Of a DNA stretch of 22,073 nt, positions 6,548 through 15,070 are shown one piece after another. The notes beneath the pieces are model-generated. The model was not told where the DNA came from and did not search any database. It saw only the letters and a list, made by a program, of their open reading frames with translations. Position 1 is the stretch's first letter; every line of letters starts with the position of its first letter. Source of the stretch: an uncultured Lachnobacterium sp. (GTDB taxonomy: Bacteria; Bacillota; Clostridia; Lachnospirales; Lachnospiraceae); NCBI GenBank assembly GCA_945971355.1, contig CAMFPD010000012.1:1-22073 (forward strand), given 5' to 3'. The translations under genes were made by a program, and so were the position numbers.

Positions 6548-8962
6548 ATGAAATATGGTTTTTTTGATAATGAAAAAAGAGAGTATGTAATTACAAACCC
6601 GAAAACACCAGCTCCATGGGTAAACTATCTTGGTTCACCAGAGTATGGCGCAATTATTTCCAACAATGCAGGCGGATACAGTTTTGCAAAGTCTGGAGCA
6701 AACGGAAGAATTTTGAGATACGTATTTAATAACTTTGATCAGCCAGGTAGATATATTTACATCAGAGATAATAAATCCAAGGATTTCTGGTCTGCATCAT
6801 GGCAGCCAGTCGGTAAGGATTTGGAAGAGTATAAGAGTGAGTGCCACCATGGAACAGCTTATACAAAAATGATGGCTGAGTATAGCCAAATCAGCTCAGA
6901 GGTAAGATATTATGTGCCACTTAACCAGTCTTACGAGGTGTGGAACCTTAAGCTGACTAACAACTCTGATGAGGAGAGAGAGCTTAATGTAACAGGATAT
7001 GCTGAGTTTACAAACAATAGCAATTACGAACAGGATCAGGTTAACCTTCAGTATTCACAGTTTATTACAAGAACAGTATTCAGAGGAGACCGTGTAAGAC
7101 AGATGATACACGGAAACCTTGACAGCATTGAGGAGGGCAAGGATGTTGATGACAAGATTGTAATAAGCAGATTTATCGGACTTGCTGGATCAGAAGTCGC
7201 TTCATGGTGTGGAAGCAAGGAAGAATTCTTAGGAAATTACAATGGATATAATAATCCACAGGGTGTTGCATCAGGATGTCTTTCTAACACAGGAAACTAC
7301 AATGAGAACAGCTGTGGAGCACTTACAACAGTTATTAAGCTTGCACCAGGAGAGTCTAAGGAAATCGCTTTCGTACTTGGAATGAAAGAGGATGATGAGG
7401 CGGCTGAGATTGTTAATAAATATGCAGATGTTGAGGCTGCATGTGCTGCAGAATTAGATGAACTTATTTCTTACTGGCACGGTAAACTTGGAAATTTCCA
7501 GGTTAAAACAAAGTGTGAAGAATTTGACACAATGATTAATACATGGAATGCATATAACTGCTTCATGACATTCATTTGGTCACGTGCTGCATCATTTACA
7601 TACTGCGGTCTTAGAAATGGATATGGATACAGAGATACAGTTCAGGATATTCAGGGTGTTATTCACCTTGCACCAGAGATGGCTGTAGAGAAAATAAGAT
7701 TCATGCTCTCAGCACAGGTAGATAATGGTGGCGGACTCCCACTGGTTAAGTTCACACACAATCCTGGACATGAGGATACTCCGGATGATGCTTCTTATGT
7801 ACAGGAGACAGGACATCCAGCATACAGAGCAGATGATGCTTTATGGTTATTCCCAACAGTATACAAGTACATTTCAGAGTCTGGAAACATGGAATTTATC
7901 GATGAGGTTATTCCTTATGCAAACAAGGATGAGGGAACTGTATATGACCATTTGAAGAGAGCTATTTCGTTCTCAATGAATCATCTCGGTGATCATGGTC
8001 TTCCAGCAGGCTTATATGCAGATTGGAATGATTGCTTAAGATTGGGAGCAAACGGAGAGTCTTCATTTGTAGCATTTCAGTATTACTATGCAATGACAAT
8101 TATCCGTGAATTTGCAGAGTACAAGAAAGATACAGAGTACATCCAGTTTATCAATGAGAAGCAGGAAGAGCTTGGCAAGAAAATTCAGGAGCTTTGCTGG
8201 AACGAAGACAGATTTATCAGAGGCTTTACAGAAGATGGAGAGGTTATCGGAAAACGTGATGACCCAGAGGCTAGTATGTGGCTTAATCCACAGAGCTGGG
8301 CTGTAATCAGTGGTTTAGCAACAGATGAGCAGGCAAATATGGCTCTTGACAATGTAAATAGTATCTTAAATACAGAGTATGGTGCAATTCTTATGGATCC
8401 ACCATATCATGCACATGCATTTGATGGAGCACTTGCAGTAATCTACAATGCAGGAACAAAAGAGAATGCGGGAATTTTCTCACAGTCACAGGGATGGATT
8501 ATTCTTGCTGAGGCATTAAAGGGACATGGAGAGAGAGCGTTCCAGTACTTTATTGAAAACGCACCAGCAGCTCAGAATGACAGAGCGGAAATTCGTCACT
8601 TAGAGCCATACTGTTATGGACAGTTTACAGAAGGTAAGGCAAGTCCACACTTTGGACGTTCACATGTACATTGGTTAACAGGAACTGCATCTACTGTGAT
8701 GGTAGGATGCGTAGAGGGTATTCTCGGTATGAGACCAAACTTGGGTGGACTTAGAATTGCTCCATCTGTACCAAAGGATTGGGATGAATTTGAAATCAGC
8801 AAAGTGTTCAGAGGTAAGAATCTCCATATAGTAGTAAAGAACCCAGGACATGCTGAGAGCGGATGTGTAAAACTTGTTGTAAATGGTAAGGAAATTGAGG
8901 GCAATTATGTGCCAGAAGAGATAATGACAGAGCAGACAGAAATCGAAATGTATATGTCATAA
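6548..8962 (+). CDS. GH94 phosphorylase, cellobiose-phosphorylase-like
   Basis: An 804-residue cytosolic enzyme of glycoside hydrolase family 94, which splits a beta-linked glucose disaccharide with phosphate to give alpha-glucose 1-phosphate and a sugar. The N-terminus MKYGFFDNEKREYVITNPKT and the ending VKNPGHAESGCVKLVVNGKE match the cellobiose/chitobiose phosphorylase layout, as does the length. Motifs include YRDTVQD (about 361-367), DWND (492-495, containing the catalytic acid), KENAGIFSQ (638-646) and HWLTGT (708-713, phosphate site). An in-frame GTG at 6539 directly abuts the AAGGAGA ribosome site (6532-6538), while ATG 6548 lies nine bases beyond it and begins with the family N-terminus, so ATG is chosen. 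Cellobiose is the likeliest substrate; the NGESS stretch after DWND also resembles chitobiose phosphorylase, so substrate is less sure than family. Confidence 0.85.
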   Translation: MKYGFFDNEKREYVITNPKTPAPWVNYLGSPEYGAIISNNAGGYSFAKSGANGRILRYVFNNFDQPGRYIYIRDNKSKDFWSASWQPVGKDLEEYKSECHHGTAYTKMMAEYSQISSEVRYYVPLNQSYEVWNLKLTNNSDEERELNVTGYAEFTNNSNYEQDQVNLQYSQFITRTVFRGDRVRQMIHGNLDSIEEGKDVDDKIVISRFIGLAGSEVASWCGSKEEFLGNYNGYNNPQGVASGCLSNTGNYNENSCGALTTVIKLAPGESKEIAFVLGMKEDDEAAEIVNKYADVEAACAAELDELISYWHGKLGNFQVKTKCEEFDTMINTWNAYNCFMTFIWSRAASFTYCGLRNGYGYRDTVQDIQGVIHLAPEMAVEKIRFMLSAQVDNGGGLPLVKFTHNPGHEDTPDDASYVQETGHPAYRADDALWLFPTVYKYISESGNMEFIDEVIPYANKDEGTVYDHLKRAISFSMNHLGDHGLPAGLYADWNDCLRLGANGESSFVAFQYYYAMTIIREFAEYKKDTEYIQFINEKQEELGKKIQELCWNEDRFIRGFTEDGEVIGKRDDPEASMWLNPQSWAVISGLATDEQANMALDNVNSILNTEYGAILMDPPYHAHAFDGALAVIYNAGTKENAGIFSQSQGWIILAEALKGHGERAFQYFIENAPAAQNDRAEIRHLEPYCYGQFTEGKASPHFGRSHVHWLTGTASTVMVGCVEGILGMRPNLGGLRIAPSVPKDWDEFEISKVFRGKNLHIVVKNPGHAESGCVKLVVNGKEIEGNYVPEEIMTEQTEIEMYMS

Positions 8963-8974
8963 CAGGAGAATAAT

Positions 8975-11677
8975 ATGAGTCAGATTAAATTCGTAGATAA
9001 AGATGGAACCTTTAAAATTGAGAACCCAGAAAACTACAGTGGATTGTATTTCCCAATAGCTGGAGAAAAAGGACTCAAATCAAGTGTAACACCTAATCTT
9101 GGTGGAGATAGCAAGCTTGAGCAGAATTACTTTCTGCTCGAGCCTGTAAGTATTGAAAATTTGCACAATAACAAAAGTACAAGAAACTTCTGGTGCAGAT
9201 TTGAGGATGGACGCACATGGTCAGTAACAGGAGCGTCTGCTTCACAGGAGGCGGATAAGTTCACAGAGTCTCAGGATGAGAGTGAGCTTGAAGCAGGCTT
9301 TATGTGGCAGAAGCTTACAAGAAATTCTAAGAAGTATGGAATTCAGTCTGTAGTAACTTCATATGTAACTATAGAGGGAGATGCTGAGGTATCAATCGTT
9401 GAGATTACAAATAAGTCTGATGAAAGCATTGAGTTCACACCATTTGGAGCGTACCCTGTTTACGGAAGAAGTGCTGATAATATCAGAGATCACAGACATG
9501 TAACATCTCTTCTCCACAGAACAGAGGTTACGGAGGAGGGTATTATTGTCACTCCGGTACTCTCATTTGACGAGAGAGGACATCAGAAGAACAGTACTTC
9601 ATATTTTGTATATGGAGCGGATTCTAACGGCAAGCTTCCAACGGAGTATTATCCAGCAGTTGAGGAGTTCATTGGCGAAGGCGGTTCCTTCTTTAATCCT
9701 GAAGCTGTCAGAACTAACAAAGAAGGACAGAAGCTAGGATATACAGTTGACGGTAAGGAAACGGTTGGAGCATTCAAATTTGACAAGGTTACCCTGAATA
9801 AGGGGGACACAGTAAGCTTTGTAATTCTTGCAGGTGTTGTTGATAATAAAGATAAAATTGCTGAAATCAATGAGAAGTATGGTGATGTGAAAAAAGCTTC
9901 AGATGCTCTTAATAGCATCAAGGATTACTGGAAGAAGAAAGTTAATGTAGCATTCTCCACAGGAGATGACAGTACAGATAACTATATGAAATGGATTTGC
10001 TTCCAGCCGATATTAAGAAGAATTTACGGATGCTCATTCCTTCCACACCATGATTATGGAAGAGGCGGAAGAGGATGGAGAGATTTGTGGCAGGATTGTC
10101 TTGCACTTCTTATCCTTGAGCCTGATATGGTTAGAAAAATGATAGTTTCAAATTACAGCGGAGTACGAATTGACGGAACAAATGCTACTATCATTGGAAG
10201 TAACCAGGGTGAGTTCATCGCTGACAGAAATAATATTACAAGAGTTTGGATGGATCATGCTTTCTGGCCATTTATAACTACAAAGCTTTATATTGACCAG
10301 ACAGGTGATATGGATGTGCTTTTTGAAAAAGTTACATATTTCAAGGATTTGAAGTCTAGGAGAGGAACAGCCCACGACAATGAGTGGAATATCTCTCAGG
10401 GAAATTGGCAGAAGACAGTTGATAATGAGATTTATCATGGAAGCATAATTGAGCATATTCTCTTACAGAATCTGTGTGCATTCTATGATGTAGGAGCTCA
10501 CAACCATATGAGACTTCGTGGAGCTGATTGGAATGATGCTCTTGATATGGCAGCAGAAAATGGTGAGAGTGTAGCTTTCACAAGTGCCTATGCAGGAAAC
10601 TTTATGGACATTGCAGCAATGCTTCGTACTATGAAGGAGAAATGTGGATTTACAAGAGTTGAAGTTCTTGAGGAAATGAAACTTCTCTTATCCTCTGGTA
10701 ATGATTTATATGACAGTGTATCTAAGAAGAGAGAGCTTCTTGACAGGTATACAGAGTCTTGCGAGCACAATGTTTCTGGAAAGACAGTTATTGTTGAGAT
10801 TGATGATATCTGTGAAAACCTTGAGCAAAAGGCTGCATGGATGATGGAAAATATCAGAAAGAATGAGTGGATTCAGGACAAGGATGGACAGGGCTGGTTC
10901 AATGGCTACTATGATAATGATAAAAACAGAGTAGAGTCAGCTGATGGTGAGTATGTTAAGATGATGCTTACAAGCCAGGTGTTCTCAATTATGTCAGGAA
11001 CTGCAGAGAAAGAGCAGATTGCTTCTATATGCAAGAGTGCTGATGCTTATTTGTACGATAAAGCTGCTGGTGGATATAGATTGAATACTGATTTTCATGA
11101 GGCGAAATTCAACCTTGGAAGAATGTTTGGATTTGCTTATGGCGAGAAAGAAAATGGAGCTGTATTCTCTCACATGACAGTAATGTATGGAAATGCATTA
11201 TACAAGCAGGGGTTTGTAAAGGAAGGTTATAAGGTATTAAAAACTCTTCTTGATGCTGCTAAGAACTTTGATAACAGCAAGATGTATCCTGGTGTTCCAG
11301 AGTATTTCGACAATGCAGGAAGGGGATTGTATTCTTATCTCACAGGAGCGGCCAGCTGGTATATGCTCACAATGATTAATGAAGTATTTGGTGTGAAGGG
11401 AGATTGCGGAGATTTAGTAATCAGACCAGCACTTATGCCAGAACAGTTCAGCCAGAACGGAGTTGCTTCGTTATCGCTAAACTTTGCAGGTAAGGGATTT
11501 GATATTTATTTTTACAATTCCAAGAAACTTATGTCAGGGGAAAAGCCACTTGTTATGGCTAAATGTGACAATACTGAGCTTGAGATTTTTGATGGAACAT
11601 CAGTACGCATTTCGAAGGAAAACCTTAATAAGCTTTCAACGAATGCACGTCATATTATTGAGGTGGTTATCAGTTAG
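8975..11677 (+). CDS. GH94 phosphorylase, laminaribiose-phosphorylase-like (900 residues)
   Basis: A second and divergent GH94 enzyme, 12 bases after the first and in the same operon. Motifs: GRGGRGWRDLWQD (362-374), GADWND (516-521, catalytic acid region) followed by NGESVAFTSAY, KENGAVFSH (725-733) and YLTGAASW (788-795), where the first enzyme has HWLTGTAS. It lacks the long N-terminal extension of cellodextrin phosphorylases (about 980 residues). Its length and the GRGGRGWRDLWQD pattern fit, from memory of the family, the beta-1,3-specific laminaribiose phosphorylase group. It would release glucose 1-phosphate from a beta-1,3-linked disaccharide in the cytosol. Specificity is inference: cellodextrin or another beta-glucoside is possible. 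No signal peptide. A terminator follows at once. Confidence 0.8.
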   Translation: MSQIKFVDKDGTFKIENPENYSGLYFPIAGEKGLKSSVTPNLGGDSKLEQNYFLLEPVSIENLHNNKSTRNFWCRFEDGRTWSVTGASASQEADKFTESQDESELEAGFMWQKLTRNSKKYGIQSVVTSYVTIEGDAEVSIVEITNKSDESIEFTPFGAYPVYGRSADNIRDHRHVTSLLHRTEVTEEGIIVTPVLSFDERGHQKNSTSYFVYGADSNGKLPTEYYPAVEEFIGEGGSFFNPEAVRTNKEGQKLGYTVDGKETVGAFKFDKVTLNKGDTVSFVILAGVVDNKDKIAEINEKYGDVKKASDALNSIKDYWKKKVNVAFSTGDDSTDNYMKWICFQPILRRIYGCSFLPHHDYGRGGRGWRDLWQDCLALLILEPDMVRKMIVSNYSGVRIDGTNATIIGSNQGEFIADRNNITRVWMDHAFWPFITTKLYIDQTGDMDVLFEKVTYFKDLKSRRGTAHDNEWNISQGNWQKTVDNEIYHGSIIEHILLQNLCAFYDVGAHNHMRLRGADWNDALDMAAENGESVAFTSAYAGNFMDIAAMLRTMKEKCGFTRVEVLEEMKLLLSSGNDLYDSVSKKRELLDRYTESCEHNVSGKTVIVEIDDICENLEQKAAWMMENIRKNEWIQDKDGQGWFNGYYDNDKNRVESADGEYVKMMLTSQVFSIMSGTAEKEQIASICKSADAYLYDKAAGGYRLNTDFHEAKFNLGRMFGFAYGEKENGAVFSHMTVMYGNALYKQGFVKEGYKVLKTLLDAAKNFDNSKMYPGVPEYFDNAGRGLYSYLTGAASWYMLTMINEVFGVKGDCGDLVIRPALMPEQFSQNGVASLSLNFAGKGFDIYFYNSKKLMSGEKPLVMAKCDNTELEIFDGTSVRISKENLNKLSTNARHIIEVVIS

Positions 11678-11692
11678 AAATAAGTATTTTTT

Positions 11693-11719
11693 AGAGGGGA
11701 AAATTTCCCCTCTATTTTT
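11693..11719 (+). terminator. Rho-independent terminator after the phosphorylase operon
   Basis: AGAGGGGAAA (11693-11702) pairs with TTTCCCCTCT (11704-11713) and a short T-rich tail follows. On the opposite strand the hairpin is followed by A residues, so it should act for the phosphorylase transcript rather than for the convergent regulator gene, which ends only 23 bases further on. Confidence 0.85.
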
Positions 11720-11735
11720 GACATTGAATATCATT

Positions 11736-12476
11736 TTACCACATTGATTTGTAGAAGCGATCCCGATATTTTTTGGGAGTAAGACCTGTATACTCTTGGA
11801 AAGTCTGAATAAAATGACTTTGTGAAGAAAATGACAAATAGTTTGCAATATCTACAATGGATTCGTCGGAGTATTTGAGAAGGTGGGTTGCCTTCTCTAT
11901 TTTCTTTTCACGGATATAGTCACTTATGGATATACCGAGATTTTGCTTGAAAACACGGGATAGATAGTTAGTTGATAGCCCTGTGTGGTCTGCAAGATCC
12001 TGAACGGTGATTCTATCCTTTATATTGCTGTATATGTAATCGACGCACTGCATAACAGGTTTTGAAATAATAGAACTCTTTTTATTCAAAACCATTTTGC
12101 CAGTGAAGTCCTTTGCCATATCATGGTGCAAATCTGCAACCTGACGAATTGTTTGGCAGGTATCCATTTTTAAAATATAGAAATCACTCAGTCTGTAGGC
12201 CTGCTCTGGCTCAAGTCCACCCTCTATACAGTAACGAGTGAGCATTGCCGCAGTGACAACGAAATGATATTTGATGTTTGTTAGTGGGTTGTGAGACAGG
12301 GTTCCGGTTCCTTCGAGGTGAATAAAGGCATCTTCCTCACAGTTTTTGATTACAGCTTCCATGTTACCTGTTTTTACATTGGTATAGAAAGAGTATTCCA
12401 CGTCAGAAGATCTATGCTTCACCTCAAGTTCACTATTTTGTAATTCGTCATTTACCCAATCCTTTGGATTTGCCAT
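11736..12476 (-). CDS. AraC-family transcriptional regulator, probable regulator of the beta-glucoside locus
   Basis: A 246-residue regulator. The C-terminal 100 residues are a complete AraC/XylS domain with two helix-turn-helix units: ITVQDLADHTGLSTNYLSRVF (first unit, about 156-176) and SIVDIANYLSFSSQSHFIQTF (second unit, about 206-226), ending in the classic TGLTPKKYR. The N-terminal 140 residues are not an obvious cupin; they include NPLTNIKYHFVVTAAMLTRYC and a helical stretch also seen in other clostridial AraC proteins. The start follows AAGGAGG with a 5-base gap on the minus strand. It lies between the phosphorylase operon (convergent) and the transporter operon (divergent), and is the obvious candidate to bind the block shared by both promoters. 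The inducer is unknown; a sugar or sugar phosphate is plausible. Confidence 0.9.
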   Translation of the reverse strand: MANPKDWVNDELQNSELEVKHRSSDVEYSFYTNVKTGNMEAVIKNCEEDAFIHLEGTGTLSHNPLTNIKYHFVVTAAMLTRYCIEGGLEPEQAYRLSDFYILKMDTCQTIRQVADLHHDMAKDFTGKMVLNKKSSIISKPVMQCVDYIYSNIKDRITVQDLADHTGLSTNYLSRVFKQNLGISISDYIREKKIEKATHLLKYSDESIVDIANYLSFSSQSHFIQTFQEYTGLTPKKYRDRFYKSMW

Positions 12477-12526
12477 GGCATCCTCCTTAAATTACGTTAA
12501 AGTCAATATTTGTAGTGGTTAAAATG

Positions 12527-12555
12527 ATTTTACAGTAAAAAAATAATATTGTAAA
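12527..12555 (-). promoter_or_regulatory. Candidate promoter of the AraC-family gene
   Basis: On the minus strand, TTTACA (12550-12555) and TAAAAT (12527-12532) are separated by 17 bases. Both are close to consensus. The -35 box lies only four bases from the shared block of the divergent transporter promoter (12559-12579), so a protein bound there could also affect the regulator's own expression. Confidence 0.6.
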
Positions 12556-12558
12556 GCT

Positions 12559-12599
12559 ATGACACGAATTTGATATTTTAGGTATTATATTAATATATC
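12559..12599 (+). promoter_or_regulatory. Promoter with shared operator block upstream of the sugar transporter operon
   Basis: The -35 box TTGATA (12570-12575) lies 18 bases before TATATC (12594-12599). The block 12559-12579 includes CACGAATTTGATATTTT and matches 6455-6475 before the phosphorylase operon at 19 of 21 positions. The shared TATTA just downstream is offset by one base. Overlap of the block with the -35 box fits the usual position of AraC-type activators. The second half of the inverted repeat seen at the phosphorylase promoter is degraded here. Confidence 0.6.
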
Positions 12600-12640
12600 C
12601 TGGTGGTTTATTTTGGTATATTAATCATGTCAAATGAACA

Positions 12641-12656
12641 ACGGTTTACAAACCGT
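12641..12656. promoter_or_regulatory. Perfect 16-bp palindrome in the transporter leader
   Basis: ACGGTTT-AC-AAACCGT has perfect 7-base arms and ends four bases before the AAAGGAGG ribosome site of the binding-protein gene. It could be an operator for a repressor, or in RNA a 6-bp stem with a TACA loop close to the ribosome site. It lacks the central CG of a typical CcpA cre site. No matching copy was seen before the phosphorylase operon. Confidence 0.45.
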
Positions 12657-12675
12657 AACAAAAGGAGGATTTGTA

Positions 12676-14082
12676 ATGAAAAAGAAAGTAATTTCTATGT
12701 TACTTGTCGCTACAACTGCAGCAACAATGTTCGCAGGATGTGGAAAAGAGGCAGGAACAACTGGGGCAAACGGAACAGAGTCAGCAGGTGCTGCTGTTGA
12801 TGCAGGGGATGAAGGAAAAATCATCAACATTTATTGTTGGAATGATGAGTTCCGTACACGTGTGGAGGCTGTTTACGATAAGGTAGAGAGCACATCTGAT
12901 GATGGTACAATTACATATTTAACAGACGGATGCGAGATTCATTGGATCGTAAATCCTAACCAGGATGGTGTATACCAGGATAAGCTTGATCAGGCACTTT
13001 TAAATCAGGCTGATGCAGCTGCTGATGATAAGGTAGATATCTTCTTATCAGAGACAGATTACGTATTCAAGTATACAGACAAAGATGCTGATGTAGCTAT
13101 GCCACTTGCAGACCTTGGAATTGATGTAGACAAGGATTTAGCTGATCAGTACGATTTCACAAAGACAACAGCTTCAGATTCTGACGGAGTTCAGAGAGGA
13201 TCTACATGGCAGGCATGTCCAGGTGTACTTGCTTACCGTCGTGACATCGCTATTGATGCATTCGGAACAGATGATCCAGTAGAGATCGAGGCTAAGTTCA
13301 AGGATTGGGCAACAGCAAAAGAGTCAGCAGAAGAGTTAAAGGCTGCTGGATACTACACATTTGCTTCATACGCTGATACATTCCGTCTCTATGGAAACAG
13401 CATCAGCCAGTCATGGGTTGAGGCAGGTTCTACAACTGTAACAGTTGATCAGCAGATTATGAACTGGATCAACGATTCAAAAGAGTGGAAAGATGCTGGA
13501 TACTTTGATCCAACTGTAAAGGGACAGTGGAACGATGATTGGAACAAAGCAATGGGATCAGAGTCTAAGGTATTTGCTTTCTTATTCCCAGCATGGGGAA
13601 TCGACTTCACAATGAAGCCAAACTGGGATGGAGAGAACGGAGCTTGGGCTGTAACAAACCCACCATTAGAGTATAACTGGGGTGGATCTTATGTTCACGC
13701 TGCTACAGGAACAGACAACATTGCACATGCTAAGGATATCATCCTTCAGTTAACAGCTAACGAAGATAACCTTAAGAAGATTTCAGAGACAACATCAGAC
13801 TTCACAAACGACAAGTCTGCAATGGCTGAGCTTGCTCAGAGAGATACATTCGAGTCAGATATGCTTGGAACACAGAATCCATTCGCATACTTCGCACCAG
13901 TTGCTGAGGGAATCAAGATTGCACCACTTTCTGCATATGATCAGGGTTGTGTAGAGCTTATCCAGAACTCATTCTCAGATTACTTCCAGGGAGAAGTAGA
14001 TTTCGACAAGGCTAAGGCTAACTTCGAGACAGCTATCATGGAGCGTTATCCAGATATCACAGAGGTTGTTTGGCCAGAATAA
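12676..14082 (+). CDS. Sugar ABC transporter substrate-binding lipoprotein (CUT1 type)
   Basis: A 468-residue extracellular solute-binding protein, family 1. The N-terminus has KKK, a hydrophobic stretch and the lipobox FAGC with the modified Cys22, so it should be anchored to the outer face of the membrane. A Gly/Ala/Thr-rich spacer follows, then the binding fold, rich in Trp (for example WGIDFTMKPNWDG), as usual for oligosaccharide binders. ATG 12676 is chosen because AAAGGAGG (12661-12668) sits 7 bases before it; an upstream in-frame ATG at 12634 has no ribosome site and would bury the signal peptide. Codons ending in C (AAC, TTC, ATC, TAC) are much commoner than in neighbouring genes, a mark of very high expression. 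The ligand is inferred from the adjacent GH94 genes: a beta-linked gluco-oligosaccharide. Confidence 0.92.
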   Translation: MKKKVISMLLVATTAATMFAGCGKEAGTTGANGTESAGAAVDAGDEGKIINIYCWNDEFRTRVEAVYDKVESTSDDGTITYLTDGCEIHWIVNPNQDGVYQDKLDQALLNQADAAADDKVDIFLSETDYVFKYTDKDADVAMPLADLGIDVDKDLADQYDFTKTTASDSDGVQRGSTWQACPGVLAYRRDIAIDAFGTDDPVEIEAKFKDWATAKESAEELKAAGYYTFASYADTFRLYGNSISQSWVEAGSTTVTVDQQIMNWINDSKEWKDAGYFDPTVKGQWNDDWNKAMGSESKVFAFLFPAWGIDFTMKPNWDGENGAWAVTNPPLEYNWGGSYVHAATGTDNIAHAKDIILQLTANEDNLKKISETTSDFTNDKSAMAELAQRDTFESDMLGTQNPFAYFAPVAEGIKIAPLSAYDQGCVELIQNSFSDYFQGEVDFDKAKANFETAIMERYPDITEVVWPE

Positions 14083-14098
14083 TTAGCAAAGGAAAGAT

Positions 14099-15070
14099 AT
14101 GGTTATGAAGAAGAAGCGTAAAAACATAAGCTATGCAAAATGGGGTTACATATTTATTCTACCATTTTTCGTATCATTTTTCATATTTTCATGTATCCCA
14201 CTGGTGGATACTATAAAGTACAGCTTTTTTGAGTATTATCGTTCAGGAATTAAAGAAGTTGGACCTAACTTTATTGGACTGACAAACTACATAGAGCTGA
14301 TTAAATCAGATATGGTATTGTACGGAGCGAACACACTTATTTTGTGGATAATCGGATTCGTACCACAGATTGTGATTGCTCTTGTGCTTGCAGCATGGTT
14401 TACAGATGCAAGGCTTAAAATCAAAGGACTTCAGTTTTTCAAGGTAGTTATCTATCTTCCAAACCTGATTATGGCGTCTGCATTTGCGCTTCTGTTCTTT
14501 ACTATGTTTTCAACAGGCGGACCAATCAACTCAATTCTTCTTTCACTTGGTGTGATTGATAAAGCAATTGATTTTACAGGTTCCGTATTTGGAGTTAGAT
14601 CACTTATAGGATTTATGAATTTCCTTATGTGGTTTGGTAATACAACAATTATGCTGATGGCAGCAGTAATGGGAATCAGTGTCGAGGTCTTTGAGGCCTC
14701 TGACATTGATGGATGTAACAGAATACAGAGATTCTTCTATGTTACACTTCCACAGATTAGACCAATTTTGGCATACACACTCATTACATCAATCATTGGT
14801 GGACTTCAGATGTTCGATGTACCTCAGATTCTCACCAATGGAAAAGGAAGTCCAGACCGTACATCAATGACTCTTATCATGTTCCTTAACAACCATCTTA
14901 AGAGCAAGAACTATGGTATGGGTGGAGCACTTTCAGTATACCTGTTCATCATAAGTGGTATTCTTTGTGCTATTGTTTATAAGATGACAAATGATGATGA
15001 TCCAGATGGTTCAAAGGCTGCAGCAAAAGCCAGAAAAAAAGAGCAGAGAAAAAACAGGAGGGCTAAATAA
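14099..15070 (+). CDS. Sugar ABC transporter permease 1 (MalF/UgpA type)
   Basis: A 323-residue membrane protein with about six transmembrane helices, the first at about 16-36 (YIFILPFFVSFFIFSCIPLV). The EAA loop that contacts the ATPase is seen as VFEASDIDGCNRIQRFFYVT followed by LPQIRP. The lysine/arginine-rich tail is cytosolic. It forms the transport channel with the next gene. The start ATG follows AAAGGA by five bases; a second ATG two codons later is possible. Its TAA stop shares a base with the ATG of permease 2, so the two subunits are translationally coupled and made in equal amounts. Confidence 0.94.
   Translation: MVMKKKRKNISYAKWGYIFILPFFVSFFIFSCIPLVDTIKYSFFEYYRSGIKEVGPNFIGLTNYIELIKSDMVLYGANTLILWIIGFVPQIVIALVLAAWFTDARLKIKGLQFFKVVIYLPNLIMASAFALLFFTMFSTGGPINSILLSLGVIDKAIDFTGSVFGVRSLIGFMNFLMWFGNTTIMLMAAVMGISVEVFEASDIDGCNRIQRFFYVTLPQIRPILAYTLITSIIGGLQMFDVPQILTNGKGSPDRTSMTLIMFLNNHLKSKNYGMGGALSVYLFIISGILCAIVYKMTNDDDPDGSKAAAKARKKEQRKNRRAK

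Noticed and set aside
12634..12675. Upstream ATG start of the binding-protein gene
   Set aside because: It has no ribosome site, covers the palindrome and would add residues before a normal lipoprotein signal.
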